A stretch of DNA of 64,000 bases from JAXMBN01 sp046349875 (GTDB taxonomy: Bacteria; Planctomycetota; Planctomycetia; Pirellulales; Pirellulaceae), in contig JAXMBN010000030.1 in assembly GCA_046349875.1 (NCBI GenBank), forward strand, positions 11,615 through 75,614, given 5' to 3'. The notes under the pieces are model-generated. The model had not been told where the DNA came from and made no database searches. It saw nothing but the letters and a program-made list of their open reading frames with translations. Every line of letters starts with the position of its first letter. The first letter of the stretch is position 1. The translations under genes were made by a program, and so were the position numbers. Shown here piece after piece: positions 49,954 to 58,716 of the stretch.

Positions 49954-50817
49954 TTACTCGTCAATACGGCGCACCAGATGATGTGGTTCGACCAACTTAC
50001 CGTACTGCCCTGGCCTCCGATCCGCCCAACGGTCGATCACATGCCGCTTGGGAACGCGAACGAGCCTTTTTCCTCGAGCTCGATCCAGATCGATATCGTG
50101 AATCAATGCCAACTCTCCGTACTCAGGAGCATCCACCAATGCATTGCCGCTCGGTTCACACAATCGACTTTGGCCAATAAATCGAAATCCCCTTTCCTCT
50201 CCGACGCGATTCACCGAAAGAAAGTAAACATTATTTTCCAAAGCCCGTGCATTCGGAATGTACTTGGCAAAAGTGTCTGCTCCGGGTGGCCAGTTCGTCG
50301 GCAATATAAGCAGATCGGCACCATTCAAGGAAAGAACGCGAGACGACTCGGGGAATGAGCCGTCATAACAAATGTGCATACCGACGCGAAGCCCATCCGC
50401 TTCCCAAACAGGAAACCCTTCTTCACTTTCGGTTACAAATCGATCGACTCCCAAATAGGGCAAGTGCACTTTGCGATACACACCGATGAGCCCCTCCGGT
50501 CCTACCAGAGCACAACTATTAAAGAGCCTGCCGCCCGATCCACGTTCAAGCAAGCCATACGCCACATACTGTCCATTCCGTCGACAAATTTCTTGAATAG
50601 CTCGCGTGGAAGGCCCTGGTATTTCTTCGGCATGGGGCCAAGCTTCTTCAAGAGATTCGTAACAATACCCTGACAGCATACACTCCGGGAAAACAACCAA
50701 ATCGCATTCAGCGATCGCATCCTGCTGCAGCCAAGTTCCCATTCGCGCTAGATTGCTCTGCGTATCAGCAAACGTAACGAGAGTCTGAATTCCCGCAATG
50801 CGTCGTGTTTCGCTCAT
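49954..50817 (-). CDS. Carbon-nitrogen hydrolase (nitrilase superfamily)
   Basis: A 287-residue amidase/nitrilase-fold enzyme that hydrolyses a C-N bond. The Glu-Lys-Cys triad is complete: Glu45 in VVFPECMLSGY, Lys116 in GVYRKVHLP and Cys150 in GMHICYDGSFPE. The ATG at 50815-50817 has GAGAAG upstream; an in-frame TTG five codons earlier is a weaker start. Position in the family is uncertain: it could be an omega-amidase, carbamoylputrescine amidase-like or general aliphatic amidase. It follows the cupin gene by about 95 nt on the same strand, in a probable sulfatase-MFS-cupin-nitrilase run. Confidence 0.85.
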   Translation of the reverse strand: MSETRRIAGIQTLVTFADTQSNLARMGTWLQQDAIAECDLVVFPECMLSGYCYESLEEAWPHAEEIPGPSTRAIQEICRRNGQYVAYGLLERGSGGRLFNSCALVGPEGLIGVYRKVHLPYLGVDRFVTESEEGFPVWEADGLRVGMHICYDGSFPESSRVLSLNGADLLILPTNWPPGADTFAKYIPNARALENNVYFLSVNRVGEERGFRFIGQSRLCEPSGNALVDAPEYGELALIHDIDLDRARGKRLVRVPKRHVIDRWADRRPGQYGKLVEPHHLVRRIDE

Positions 50818-50912
50818 AAGTGTTCTTCTCAATTCGATGGAAACAAAAGAGGTTCACAGTCGAGTTTGATCGTAGTTGAATTGGTTCACCATCGTGTCCG
50901 CCGATGAATTGA

Positions 50913-51308
50913 CTAAGGAAGCTGGGTATGCCCTAAAGCCGGTTCATCAAACCACTCATCGTTCGGATCAAATTTTGGGATTGCAAGGATCAAAACCCGC
51001 ATCTCGCCGATCGCACGATGTCGCGTTCCAGGGCGAATCATGATACAAGCTCCCGGCTTCAACGGATACGTCTCGCCTTGAAGCTCCATTTTGGCTTCAG
51101 GATGGCATTCCAAGATGTAATAAACCTCAGTGATTCTCTTGTGATAATGCGTGACAGCGTCCTTCGTGATCTGAGTCACATGAAGAGAACCAGGAAAATC
51201 TTCGACATCCAACAAGGCTCGCTTGGCCATTCCGCAAGGACAAGGGACCGATTGCATTTGATCGAAATCGATCCATTCAAATGGCGGAACCTCTTTGTTA
51301 TGTTGCAT
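50913..51308 (-). CDS. Cupin-domain protein
   Basis: A 131-residue cupin. The ATG at 51308 has GGAGAGG about 7 nt upstream; an in-frame GTG at 51323 is less likely. Cupin motif 1 appears as VTHYHKRITEVYYILE, motif 2 as LKPGACIMIRPGTRHRAIG. An N-terminal VPCPCGMAKRALLD stretch, with CPC, is unusual for the simplest cupins and could bind metal. The start lies inside the end of the MFS gene (11-nt overlap), so translation is coupled. Likely a small metal-dependent enzyme or sensor tied to the transporter's substrate. Confidence 0.78.
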   Translation of the reverse strand: MQHNKEVPPFEWIDFDQMQSVPCPCGMAKRALLDVEDFPGSLHVTQITKDAVTHYHKRITEVYYILECHPEAKMELQGETYPLKPGACIMIRPGTRHRAIGEMRVLILAIPKFDPNDEWFDEPALGHTQLP

Positions 51309-52512
51309 GTTGTTCCTCTCCACGAGGTGCAGGCACTGCCATCAAAACGAGCATCGCAAGTACTGCCAAAAAACTGCCAAGCCCAAAGGCATACACTGGT
51401 CCAGCACTATCATAGACGGCTCCAAACAGCAAGCTCGAAGGCAAACTTGCTAATCCGATGATCATATGAAACCATCCAAAGGCAGCACCCGAAGTTGCAC
51501 CCTCTGCATAAAGACTTACCAACTTCTTTTCCGAGGGCTCGGATGCAGAGTAAAACAGAGAATACATGGCAAAGAGCACACCGATTTGCCACGTTGCATC
51601 TGCCAAACCAAACAATCCATAGACCATTGCATAAAACAACCAGCCAAGCATCAAAAGTCGCTTGGGTGAAACGCGATCGGCCCAATAACCACCGACGCGG
51701 TTCCCCAAGAATTTGAGAAGCTGGAGCATCGCCCACAGCATAGGCAACCATTCCACTCCAACGCCGACTTCCCTCGCTCGCACCAGCAGGAATGCATCCG
51801 TCGAATTTGCCAATGCGAAGAGCATTACCGCCGCCAAATACGGGCGAAAGCCAGGGCGATAGCGAGAACGATCGTGAATCGGCTTAGCATTCGATGAAGA
51901 GGTAACCGTCGCTACTTCTCGAAGCCCCAAGGAAAGAATGACCAACAACACTAAGCCCGGTACCAAGGTCCAAAGAAACAAGCTTCGAATCTGACCGGGG
52001 AACATCATCAAATAGATCGTGGCCAGAAGAGGCCCCATTGCGGCTCCAAGATGATCCATCGACCGGTGATAGCCGAAAGCACGTCCTCGCATCGATTCTG
52101 GGACACTCAACGCGATCATGGCATCACGAGGTGATGTCCGAATTCCTTTGCCGACGCGGTCAATCATCCGTAGCCCAAGTACGGCACCCACGGAATTGAC
52201 GAGTCCGATCCAGGGTCTTGCAAATACGGTGAGCCCATAGCCTAGGAGAAGAAATTGCTTTCGTTTTCCAACCTGATCGGACCATTTTCCAATCCACATT
52301 TTCAGCAGGCTCGAAAGGGTATCAACAACTCCTTCGATCAAACCGAGAGTGGCGTTGGTTGCACCGAGACCTTTTAGAAACGTAGGCAAGAGAGGATAAA
52401 CAGCTTCACTTGCAATGTCGTTAACCAGACTGGTCCACCCCAGCACGCGAACGTTTGCTGGAAGCTGCCTAGATGCCTCGGAAGGCACTTCCTCATTCGA
52501 CTCCAATGTCAT
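51298..52512 (-). CDS. MFS transporter
   Basis: A 404-residue major facilitator with about 12 membrane helices. The loop 2-3 signature is visible as GKWSDQVGKRKQFL, and the A-type repeat as GLRMIDRVGKGIRTSPRDAMIAL near 115, a segment typical of the DHA1/drug-resistance-like family with conserved R/G residues. The start overlaps the upstream sulfatase stop by ATGA and the stop overlaps the cupin start. Substrate unknown; the operon suggests a compound linked to a sulfated or desulfated substrate. Confidence 0.85.
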   Translation of the reverse strand: MTLESNEEVPSEASRQLPANVRVLGWTSLVNDIASEAVYPLLPTFLKGLGATNATLGLIEGVVDTLSSLLKMWIGKWSDQVGKRKQFLLLGYGLTVFARPWIGLVNSVGAVLGLRMIDRVGKGIRTSPRDAMIALSVPESMRGRAFGYHRSMDHLGAAMGPLLATIYLMMFPGQIRSLFLWTLVPGLVLLVILSLGLREVATVTSSSNAKPIHDRSRYRPGFRPYLAAVMLFALANSTDAFLLVRAREVGVGVEWLPMLWAMLQLLKFLGNRVGGYWADRVSPKRLLMLGWLFYAMVYGLFGLADATWQIGVLFAMYSLFYSASEPSEKKLVSLYAEGATSGAAFGWFHMIIGLASLPSSLLFGAVYDSAGPVYAFGLGSFLAVLAMLVLMAVPAPRGEEQHAT

Positions 52513-53903
52513 GGCTCCAAGTCCGCAAGTTGATTCGGCACCTCGACAATCGTCTTACGATGCCGTTCAACCTCTTCCTTCAAGGCATCAATCACTTCAG
52601 GATGCTGTGCAGCAACGTTGAACCTCTCCGACGCATCCACTTCAATTTGATAAAGTTCAGGTGGGTCATGTTTGATCAGTGGATCGTTTCCATATCCCGT
52701 CTTGGTTTGGAAGTGAGCTTTCCAAGGACCTTTTCGAACAGCGTAAAGCTGCGTTCCGCGATAATAGAAAAAGGGTGGCCTCTCTACCGCGACATTCTTC
52801 TCGAGCATCGGCATGATGTTCACACCATCCCAAGGGCGTGCTTCCGATGGAGTCTCACCAACCAGCGCCGCTAATGTTGGCATGATATCCATGGTGCAAG
52901 CCATTTCATATCGAGTGCCGGGTTGGACTTTACCTGGCCAGTAAAAGATACCCGGTACCCGCATGCCTCCCTCCCAGGTCGATCCCTTCCCTTCACGCAA
53001 GAGTCCTGCGGATCCACCATGGTCATTGAAAATCAACCAAGGCCCATTGTCACTGCTAAAGATGACCAGAGTATTCTCTTCAAGCTTGCACTCGCGAAGA
53101 GTCTTTATGATCTGGCCCACACTCCAATCGATTTCTTCTACAACATCGCCATAGATACCCGCTTTGCTTTTACCACGAAAGGATTCCGACGCAAACAACG
53201 GTACGTGGGGAAAGGTGTGTGGGAAATAGAGAAAGAAAGGTCGCGACTGATGCGTTTGAATAAAGGTTTGAGCTTCTTCGGTATACCGTCGCGTTAAAAG
53301 CGCTTGTTGCGGTTGCTCTTCAATAATGGTTTCATCGCGGATCAAGGGTGATTTCCAAAAAGCATTGTTCTCTTGAAAAAACTTTTCTCGTCCCTTGGGA
53401 GCATTGGATGCAGGTTTCATATCATTGGAATAAGGAAGTCCAAAATAGGTGTCGAACCCATGCTTCAAAGGCAAGTGCCTTGCCAAGTGTCCTAAATGCC
53501 ACTTCCCAATGCAGCCGGTTGCATACCCATGATCGTGGAGCATTTCAGCGATCGTCCGTTCTTCTCTGGGCAAGCCTCCCGCGGATGCATTTCGTAGAAC
53601 GCGAAATAGATCGTGCGCCATTCCACTTCGAATAGGGTAACGACCAGTAAGCAAAGCAGCGCGACTCGGAGTACAAACCTCAGCGGCTGAATAAAACTGC
53701 GTAAAGCGTGCTCCTTGATGTGCGAGTTGATCCAAATGAGGTGTTCGAATCGTTGGATGCCCATAACACCCGAGATCACCCCAGCCCAAATCGTCCGCAT
53801 AAATCAGAATGACGTTGGGAGGTCGTTGAGCGATCGCTTGGAGAGCAACACCATAACTCCACACAAACCACACAGCCATTGCGAGAAGAGCACTGCTTCG
53901 CAT
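52509..53903 (-). CDS. Secreted sulfatase (arylsulfatase family)
   Basis: A 464-residue sulfatase. A signal peptide (LLAMAVWFVWSYGVALQAIA) precedes PPNVILIYADDLGWGDLGCYGHP with the first metal-binding Asp pair near 37. The formylglycine motif is Cys77 in CTPSRAALLTGRYPIRSGM, so it is the Cys type that needs a formylglycine-generating enzyme. Later come GKWHLG near 138, FFLYFPHTFPHVP near 228 and SSDNGPW near 288. Planctomycetes have many such enzymes for sulfated polysaccharides. It heads a tightly packed run with the MFS and cupin genes. The sulfated substrate is unknown. Confidence 0.92.
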   Translation of the reverse strand: MRSSALLAMAVWFVWSYGVALQAIAQRPPNVILIYADDLGWGDLGCYGHPTIRTPHLDQLAHQGARFTQFYSAAEVCTPSRAALLTGRYPIRSGMAHDLFRVLRNASAGGLPREERTIAEMLHDHGYATGCIGKWHLGHLARHLPLKHGFDTYFGLPYSNDMKPASNAPKGREKFFQENNAFWKSPLIRDETIIEEQPQQALLTRRYTEEAQTFIQTHQSRPFFLYFPHTFPHVPLFASESFRGKSKAGIYGDVVEEIDWSVGQIIKTLRECKLEENTLVIFSSDNGPWLIFNDHGGSAGLLREGKGSTWEGGMRVPGIFYWPGKVQPGTRYEMACTMDIMPTLAALVGETPSEARPWDGVNIMPMLEKNVAVERPPFFYYRGTQLYAVRKGPWKAHFQTKTGYGNDPLIKHDPPELYQIEVDASERFNVAAQHPEVIDALKEEVERHRKTIVEVPNQLADLEP

Positions 53904-53975
53904 CGAACGACTCCAAGCCGATTCACGGGCGGGAAGAGAAGGGGAGGGGAGTACCAGCTAAGGACTAACTTGGCA

Positions 53976-55664
53976 CTACGGATTGTCGATCTCGACGACA
54001 ATCCAACGATTCTCTTCTAATTGAAGTGGATTCTCAACGGCGGGTGGGCGATCTTGAGGTGCCGCGTTGCCGAAAAAGTAATTTTGTGTCGTCGCTTGCA
54101 CGGCACGTCCACTATTGCGAATCTGTCTTTCTAACTCGGGAACCTTCTCTTCAGGCATTACCAAGGTAAGCCGGTTTCGATTATTGCCTCGGAACGCATT
54201 CTGCGACTGAACAGTGTTCTGGGCTGCATTTTGAGCTGCATTTTGAAAATTATATTGATTGTTGTACTGTAGGCTGTTTTGCGGTGTAGACCATAGCTTA
54301 CCACTTTGGCTTCTCATCAGATGATCATTCGGACTTGGCGTCGGAACTTGGCTGCGATAGGTCTCGTCCAATTTCGCTCGCTCATTGGATTGGGATGGAT
54401 TCGCGCTTCGATTCTGCAAGAAGTCTTCACTGCTGGGCACAACCAATCGCTCTTCCTGGAATCCCCACTTGTTCAAGTCTTCGGGAGGAATGGATCGATC
54501 TACTCGTATCGAAAGGTAATTCGAAGCCAATTGCTGAGGTTGGACTTCTGATGCAACCGCCATCGAATCGCGAACTTCATTGCGATTTCCTACCTCACTG
54601 ACTGGTGCTGCGTACACAAATAGTGGCTCTTCCACTTGCCCCATAGCGGCCTCCGTTTTTTTCTTCAATGCACCTGCCGAAGCATCCGCCACCATAGCCG
54701 GGGCGGGAAGAAATCCGCTTGATGCTGGAGGTGTTTCAGGCATGTCATTCTGTTTGCCTTTGGCAATGGAGCGCGTCGATTCGGCAGGTGCCACTGCTGG
54801 ACGTGCTTGATCCATTTCTTCGATGACAATTTCTTTCGGAGCTGGGGCTGCTGCCTTCGCTGGGTCGAATCTTCTTCCTCCAGATTCTCCACCCATTCCT
54901 CCACTACCGCGCGTTCCAAAAGATGGCGGCGAACCTTGAGCTGCAGGTGACGCCCCCAAACCAGCACCTCCCATACCGCCGCCCATCATGCTTCCAGGCA
55001 CGGGTGAGTTACCTGCAACGCCTCCCAAAGATTCAGTGCGTACAAGATCTGTATTGCCAACTCGAGATTCTAGTTTCTCCTTCATCCCTTCGGAGTCGCG
55101 CGCAACCGACCGATCAATCGAATCAGTGGCCCGGTCGATCAGCTCATTAGTAGGTACATCTGCTGGCGCTTTGTCGGAAACATTGAGATCCGCCCTTGAT
55201 GGACTACGTACATCGGGTGCCGAACTCTTCGGTTCAGGTCGCCCCATCGCAACATGCGAACGAAATAAATTCTGAGGAACCCAAACGTAGAGCCCAAACA
55301 TTACCATGGCAAAGCAAGCGGCAATCGCAGTTCCCATATAACGCCATGGGTGACTGGACCTTTTCCATTCTGGTGAACCTAATCGTACGACTGCCTCGGA
55401 AGGCGAGACTTGCTCTTCGTTGGAATCGACCTCAATAGGCTCGATAGAAAGCGAAGCTAAGTCTTTCATGATTTGCGATGTAAGATCGCTTTCCATGGAC
55501 GCATTGCTAAGCTTGGCAACAACGGAACGAACCGATCGCAAATCGTCGAGCATCGACCGCAAACCAACATCGGATTGAAGCTTGGCCTCCACCTCCCGAC
55601 GCTCGTCGGGGGTGAGCTCATCATCGAGATAAGCTGTCAGCCAACTTTCATGAAACGAATTCAT
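53976..55664 (-). CDS. Anti-sigma-factor-like membrane protein with long low-complexity tail
   Basis: A protein of about 562 residues encoded right after an ECF sigma gene. The N-terminus reads HESWLTAYLDDELTPDERREVEAKLQ, the pattern of zinc-finger anti-sigma factors, but the usual CxxC cysteines are missing (EAKLQSDVGLRSML). One membrane segment (GTAIAACFAMVMFGLYVWV) lies near 115. The remaining 430 residues are Gly/Met/Pro/Ser-rich (SMMGGGMGGAG), then an Asn/Gln-rich stretch (NNQYNFQNAAQNAAQN) near 480, and end with RLTLVMPEEKVPELERQI, a compact segment that may be a folded domain. Most of it would be periplasmic. I use the ATG at 55664, 12 nt after the sigma stop; a TTG at 55679 overlaps the sigma gene. 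Confidence 0.68.
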   Translation of the reverse strand: MNSFHESWLTAYLDDELTPDERREVEAKLQSDVGLRSMLDDLRSVRSVVAKLSNASMESDLTSQIMKDLASLSIEPIEVDSNEEQVSPSEAVVRLGSPEWKRSSHPWRYMGTAIAACFAMVMFGLYVWVPQNLFRSHVAMGRPEPKSSAPDVRSPSRADLNVSDKAPADVPTNELIDRATDSIDRSVARDSEGMKEKLESRVGNTDLVRTESLGGVAGNSPVPGSMMGGGMGGAGLGASPAAQGSPPSFGTRGSGGMGGESGGRRFDPAKAAAPAPKEIVIEEMDQARPAVAPAESTRSIAKGKQNDMPETPPASSGFLPAPAMVADASAGALKKKTEAAMGQVEEPLFVYAAPVSEVGNRNEVRDSMAVASEVQPQQLASNYLSIRVDRSIPPEDLNKWGFQEERLVVPSSEDFLQNRSANPSQSNERAKLDETYRSQVPTPSPNDHLMRSQSGKLWSTPQNSLQYNNQYNFQNAAQNAAQNTVQSQNAFRGNNRNRLTLVMPEEKVPELERQIRNSGRAVQATTQNYFFGNAAPQDRPPAVENPLQLEENRWIVVEIDNP

Positions 55665-55675
55665 TCGCCTAACCT

Positions 55676-56254
55676 TCAACCCATCTTCTTCATAAGTTCA
55701 AGGACCCCCTTGAGTTCCAATCGAGCTCGATGCAATCGACTTCGCACCGTACCAATCGGTATCTCAAGCACTTCCGCAATTTCTGAGTAATCCATTCCTT
55801 GTACATCTCGTAGCACAAGCACACTCTGCTGCTGTTGATCGAGTCGCTGAATAGCTTTTCGGACCAACAACTGTTCATCGGCACGATCGATCTGATCCTC
55901 GATCGGTTCATCATCACGGGCCAAGGATGGCTCCGCCACTTCCATCGAAGTTCGCGACATGGATGTTTCACGTCGGTGTTTTCGCCGATGACTGATCGCA
56001 AGGTTCATGGCGATGCGATGCAACCATGTGTACATCGAACTTCGCCCCTCAAACGATCGCAATTTTCGGAACCCCAAGGTGAGACATTCTTGCGTCAAAT
56101 CTTCTGCATCTTCGCGATTTCCCATCATGGCGTACATCGCGCAGTAAATACGCTGCTGGTACCGAGCCACGATGATTCCATAGGCGTCCCATTCGCCCTG
56201 CAAAACGCGGCGAATGACGTCACTTTCATCGACTTCGGTGGTACCTATTGACAC
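55676..56254 (-). CDS. ECF sigma factor
   Basis: A sigma-70 family, extracytoplasmic-function factor of 192 residues. Region 2 is DAEDLTQECLTLGFRKLRSFEGRSSMYTWLHRIAMNLAISHRR with the core-binding helix, and region 4 is DYSEIAEVLEIPIGTVRSRLHRARLELK, a normal helix-turn-helix. The start is GTG 56254. The gene directly before the anti-sigma-like membrane protein implies a signal-transduction pair: the anti-sigma holds the factor until an envelope signal arrives. The regulon cannot be seen here. A plus-strand PQQ gene starts 217 nt away, divergently. Confidence 0.9.
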   Translation of the reverse strand: MSIGTTEVDESDVIRRVLQGEWDAYGIIVARYQQRIYCAMYAMMGNREDAEDLTQECLTLGFRKLRSFEGRSSMYTWLHRIAMNLAISHRRKHRRETSMSRTSMEVAEPSLARDDEPIEDQIDRADEQLLVRKAIQRLDQQQQSVLVLRDVQGMDYSEIAEVLEIPIGTVRSRLHRARLELKGVLELMKKMG

Positions 56255-56470
56255 AGACGGAGACTCGTTCTTCCCGGTTCCAGATTCACATCTCTTTCGA
56301 CCCGCGGGAGGTGTCCCCCCTTCCGATCGATTCTTTTTTTATAGCATAAGTCTGTTTTTAGTTGAAAAGAGCTCCACGAATCTCAAGCGAAAGTCTCCCC
56401 TCTTCAACTCGAACTTGGCGTAAAATGCTCAAACTCTGGCTTTAGACTTCCACTGTGAAAGGATCGTTCG

Positions 56471-57772
56471 ATGAAATATTCGTTTTTTCTGTACTTGGCT
56501 AGCCTTTGGGTGGGGCTCTCCGCCTCGATCCGAGCCGAAGACTGGCCCCAATGGATGGGCCCCCAAAGAAACAATCGCTGGGAAGCAACCAATACCCTAG
56601 AAAAATTCCCTTCCGGTGGCCCTCGCGTCCTTTGGCGAACTCCGATCGCTGGCGGATATGCAGGCCCAGCTGTAGTAGGTGACCGACTTTTCGTTTCCGA
56701 CTTTGTCTCCAAAGGCGATGTGAAAGTCGACAATTTCAATCGCGCCACCTACGAAGGTACCGAACGCGTTCTTTGCCTCGATGCCAAATCGGGCAAGGTC
56801 CAATGGAAGCATGAATACCCCGTCGTATACAGCATGTCCTATCCTGCTGGCCCACGATGTACCCCAATCGTCGATGGGAAGCTCGTCTATACCCTCGGTG
56901 CCGAGGGCATGTTGCTTGCCTTCGATGCTGCTACGGGCAAGATTGTGTGGCAACACAATCTTCCCGAAGAGTACAAAACCAAGACCGCGCTTTGGGGCTA
57001 TGCCGCTCATCCTCTCATCGATGGCCCGCGTTTGATCTGCCTCGTCGGAGGAGAAGGATCACACACGGTCGCTTTCGATAAAACAACCGGCAAAGAACTT
57101 TGGCGGACAGCTACAGCAACCGAACAGGGCTACTCCCCTCCAACGTTGATCCAAGCTGGAGGCACACGTCAACTCATTTTGGCCAATCCAAATGCAGTGA
57201 ATGCGGTTTCCCCTGAAACGGGCAAGATTCTTTGGACCGCTCCCTACGAAGCGACCAATGGGTCGATCATCATGTCACCGGTCAAAATTGGTGAATACCT
57301 TTTTGTCGGCGGCTACTCCAACCATAACCTCGTCCTCAAACTAGACGCTGACAAACCGGATGCCAAAGTTGTTTCGCGAGATGTGGCCAAGAAATTTGTG
57401 TCTCCCGTTAATGTTCAACCCTTTGTCGATGAAGATCTCATCATTGGAATGGACCAGAATGGGGAGATGACCGCGTTCCGATTGCCCGACGGAAAACGAC
57501 TATGGGAAAGCAGCAAAGTTCTTGGCCCACGCCCCGAAGGCTCGGGAACCGCCTTCCTCGTTAAAAACCAAGACCGGTTCTATCTCTTCAACGAGAAGGG
57601 TGAACTGGTGATCGCCAAGATCAATGCGGAGGATTTGAGGAACTGGACCGAGCCTCGATCGTTGAACCAACGAATTTCGCCTTTGGTCGAGAAGTCGTTT
57701 GGTGCACCAGCATTCGCGAATGGATGCATGTATGTTCGCAACGACAAGGTGCGTTTGCGTCGATTTGACTAA
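56471..57772 (+). CDS. PQQ-like beta-propeller repeat protein
   Basis: A 433-residue exported beta-propeller. An N-terminal signal (FFLYLASLWVGLSASIRA) is followed by EDWPQWMGPQRNNRW, the typical planctomycete opening. Repeated W-containing blades (VLWRTPIAGG, KVQWKHEYPV, KIVWQHNLP, KELWRTATA, KILWTAPYEA, KRLWESSKVL) each carry the GK-x-LW motif of PQQ-like repeats. No catalytic motif is seen. Homologues are extracytoplasmic and resemble the BamB-like group; the function is unassigned. The stop overlaps the tail of the convergent response regulator frame and lies just before a shared terminator. Confidence 0.88.
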   Translation: MKYSFFLYLASLWVGLSASIRAEDWPQWMGPQRNNRWEATNTLEKFPSGGPRVLWRTPIAGGYAGPAVVGDRLFVSDFVSKGDVKVDNFNRATYEGTERVLCLDAKSGKVQWKHEYPVVYSMSYPAGPRCTPIVDGKLVYTLGAEGMLLAFDAATGKIVWQHNLPEEYKTKTALWGYAAHPLIDGPRLICLVGGEGSHTVAFDKTTGKELWRTATATEQGYSPPTLIQAGGTRQLILANPNAVNAVSPETGKILWTAPYEATNGSIIMSPVKIGEYLFVGGYSNHNLVLKLDADKPDAKVVSRDVAKKFVSPVNVQPFVDEDLIIGMDQNGEMTAFRLPDGKRLWESSKVLGPRPEGSGTAFLVKNQDRFYLFNEKGELVIAKINAEDLRNWTEPRSLNQRISPLVEKSFGAPAFANGCMYVRNDKVRLRRFD

Positions 57773-57808
57773 ACGCTAATGGAAATTTCGCTAACCATGC
57801 ACCCATGA

Positions 57809-57840
57809 AAAAGTCCGGTCAATCGACCGGACTTTTCTTT
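57809..57840. terminator. Bidirectional terminator between PQQ gene and LuxR-type regulator
   Basis: A perfect 8-bp stem GTCCGGTC/GACCGGAC (57813-57820 with 57825-57832) is extended by A/T pairs and flanked by A and T runs, so it can stop transcripts from both sides. The annotated end of the response regulator frame runs through it, a further sign of a frameshift. Confidence 0.85.
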
Positions 57841-57869
57841 TTGTCCATGGAAGTTTTTGCCTTCGATGT

Positions 57870-58509
57870 TTACTCGATCAGGCCATTCTTCACTGCCCAA
57901 ACAGCGGCTGCCGTTCGGTCTGGTGCGGCTCAACTTGCGTAGAATGTTCTGTACGTGTTCCTTCACGGTTTCGACACTGATTCCCAAAGAGACCCCAATC
58001 TCCTTGTTGCTCAACCCCAGAGCAATGTGTCGCAATACTTGACGCTCACGATTGGTGAGCGGCATTTCCTTGTACTCGCCACGCTCCTTGCGCTTTTCCA
58101 TCGTCGTTTGAACTTGCTTCAACACGCTGGTCTCTGGTGGTGGCTCATTCCGCGAAGCGCGGAGAATCGCATCCACCATCTCGTCACGTGTCGAACCCTT
58201 GAGCAAGTAATCAGAAGCCCCGAGTGCAATGGAACGAGCGACATACGTGGGGTTGTCGTAGGTCGAGATCATTACCACTGGCAATTCAGGATTCTTCTTG
58301 CGAAGAGTTGCTAGCACATTCAAACCATCGTCGTTCTGCAAACGAACATCCAACACGACGACATCGGGATTCTTAGCAGCAGCTAACTTCACTGCTTCTT
58401 CGCCCGTGGCCGCAACACCGACCACCTCCACTGGCGATCCTTCCATCAAAGTGCTCAAGCCACGACGCACAACCTCGTGATCATCAGCAAAGACTACTTT
58501 GACCGTCAT
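57870..58509 (-). CDS. LuxR-family response regulator, frameshifted near its C-terminus
   Basis: A DNA-binding response regulator with REC domain, phosphoacceptor Asp54 in VVVLDVRLQNDDG, KGSTRDEMVDAI near 105, and an HTH LuxR domain MPLTNRERQVLRHIALGLSNKEIGVSLGISVETVKEHVQNIL near 150-190. Up to LSRT the frame is normal. One extra base (near 57,928) pushes it into a false tail of about 50 residues that reads through the terminator to 57769. Removing it gives SRTDRTAAAVWAVKNGLIE and a stop at 57870-57872, the usual ending of this family. So the true protein is about 213 residues. The sensor kinase is not adjacent. Confidence 0.9.
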
Positions 58510-58716
58510 TCAAATGCCCCCATTGAATTTTGTTGATTCCCCTCAATAAGGCGACTACCTAACTTGAGAGTCCTCAAACGTGCAAAAGTATCACACTGTA
58601 CCATCGATCGACTAGGTCAACCAGTTTCCAACGATTTTTGACAAATCGGGCAAGAATTACGTCTAAAACCGGCTCTTAATGGTTGGAATTAAAATCGCTC
58701 GAACTGATACCATTCT

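Noticed and set aside
49930..49990. GGTTCGAATCC, a T-loop-like sequence suggesting a tRNA
   Set aside because: No pairing T-stem, no anticodon arm and no acceptor stem; the bases belong to the end of the nitrilase gene.
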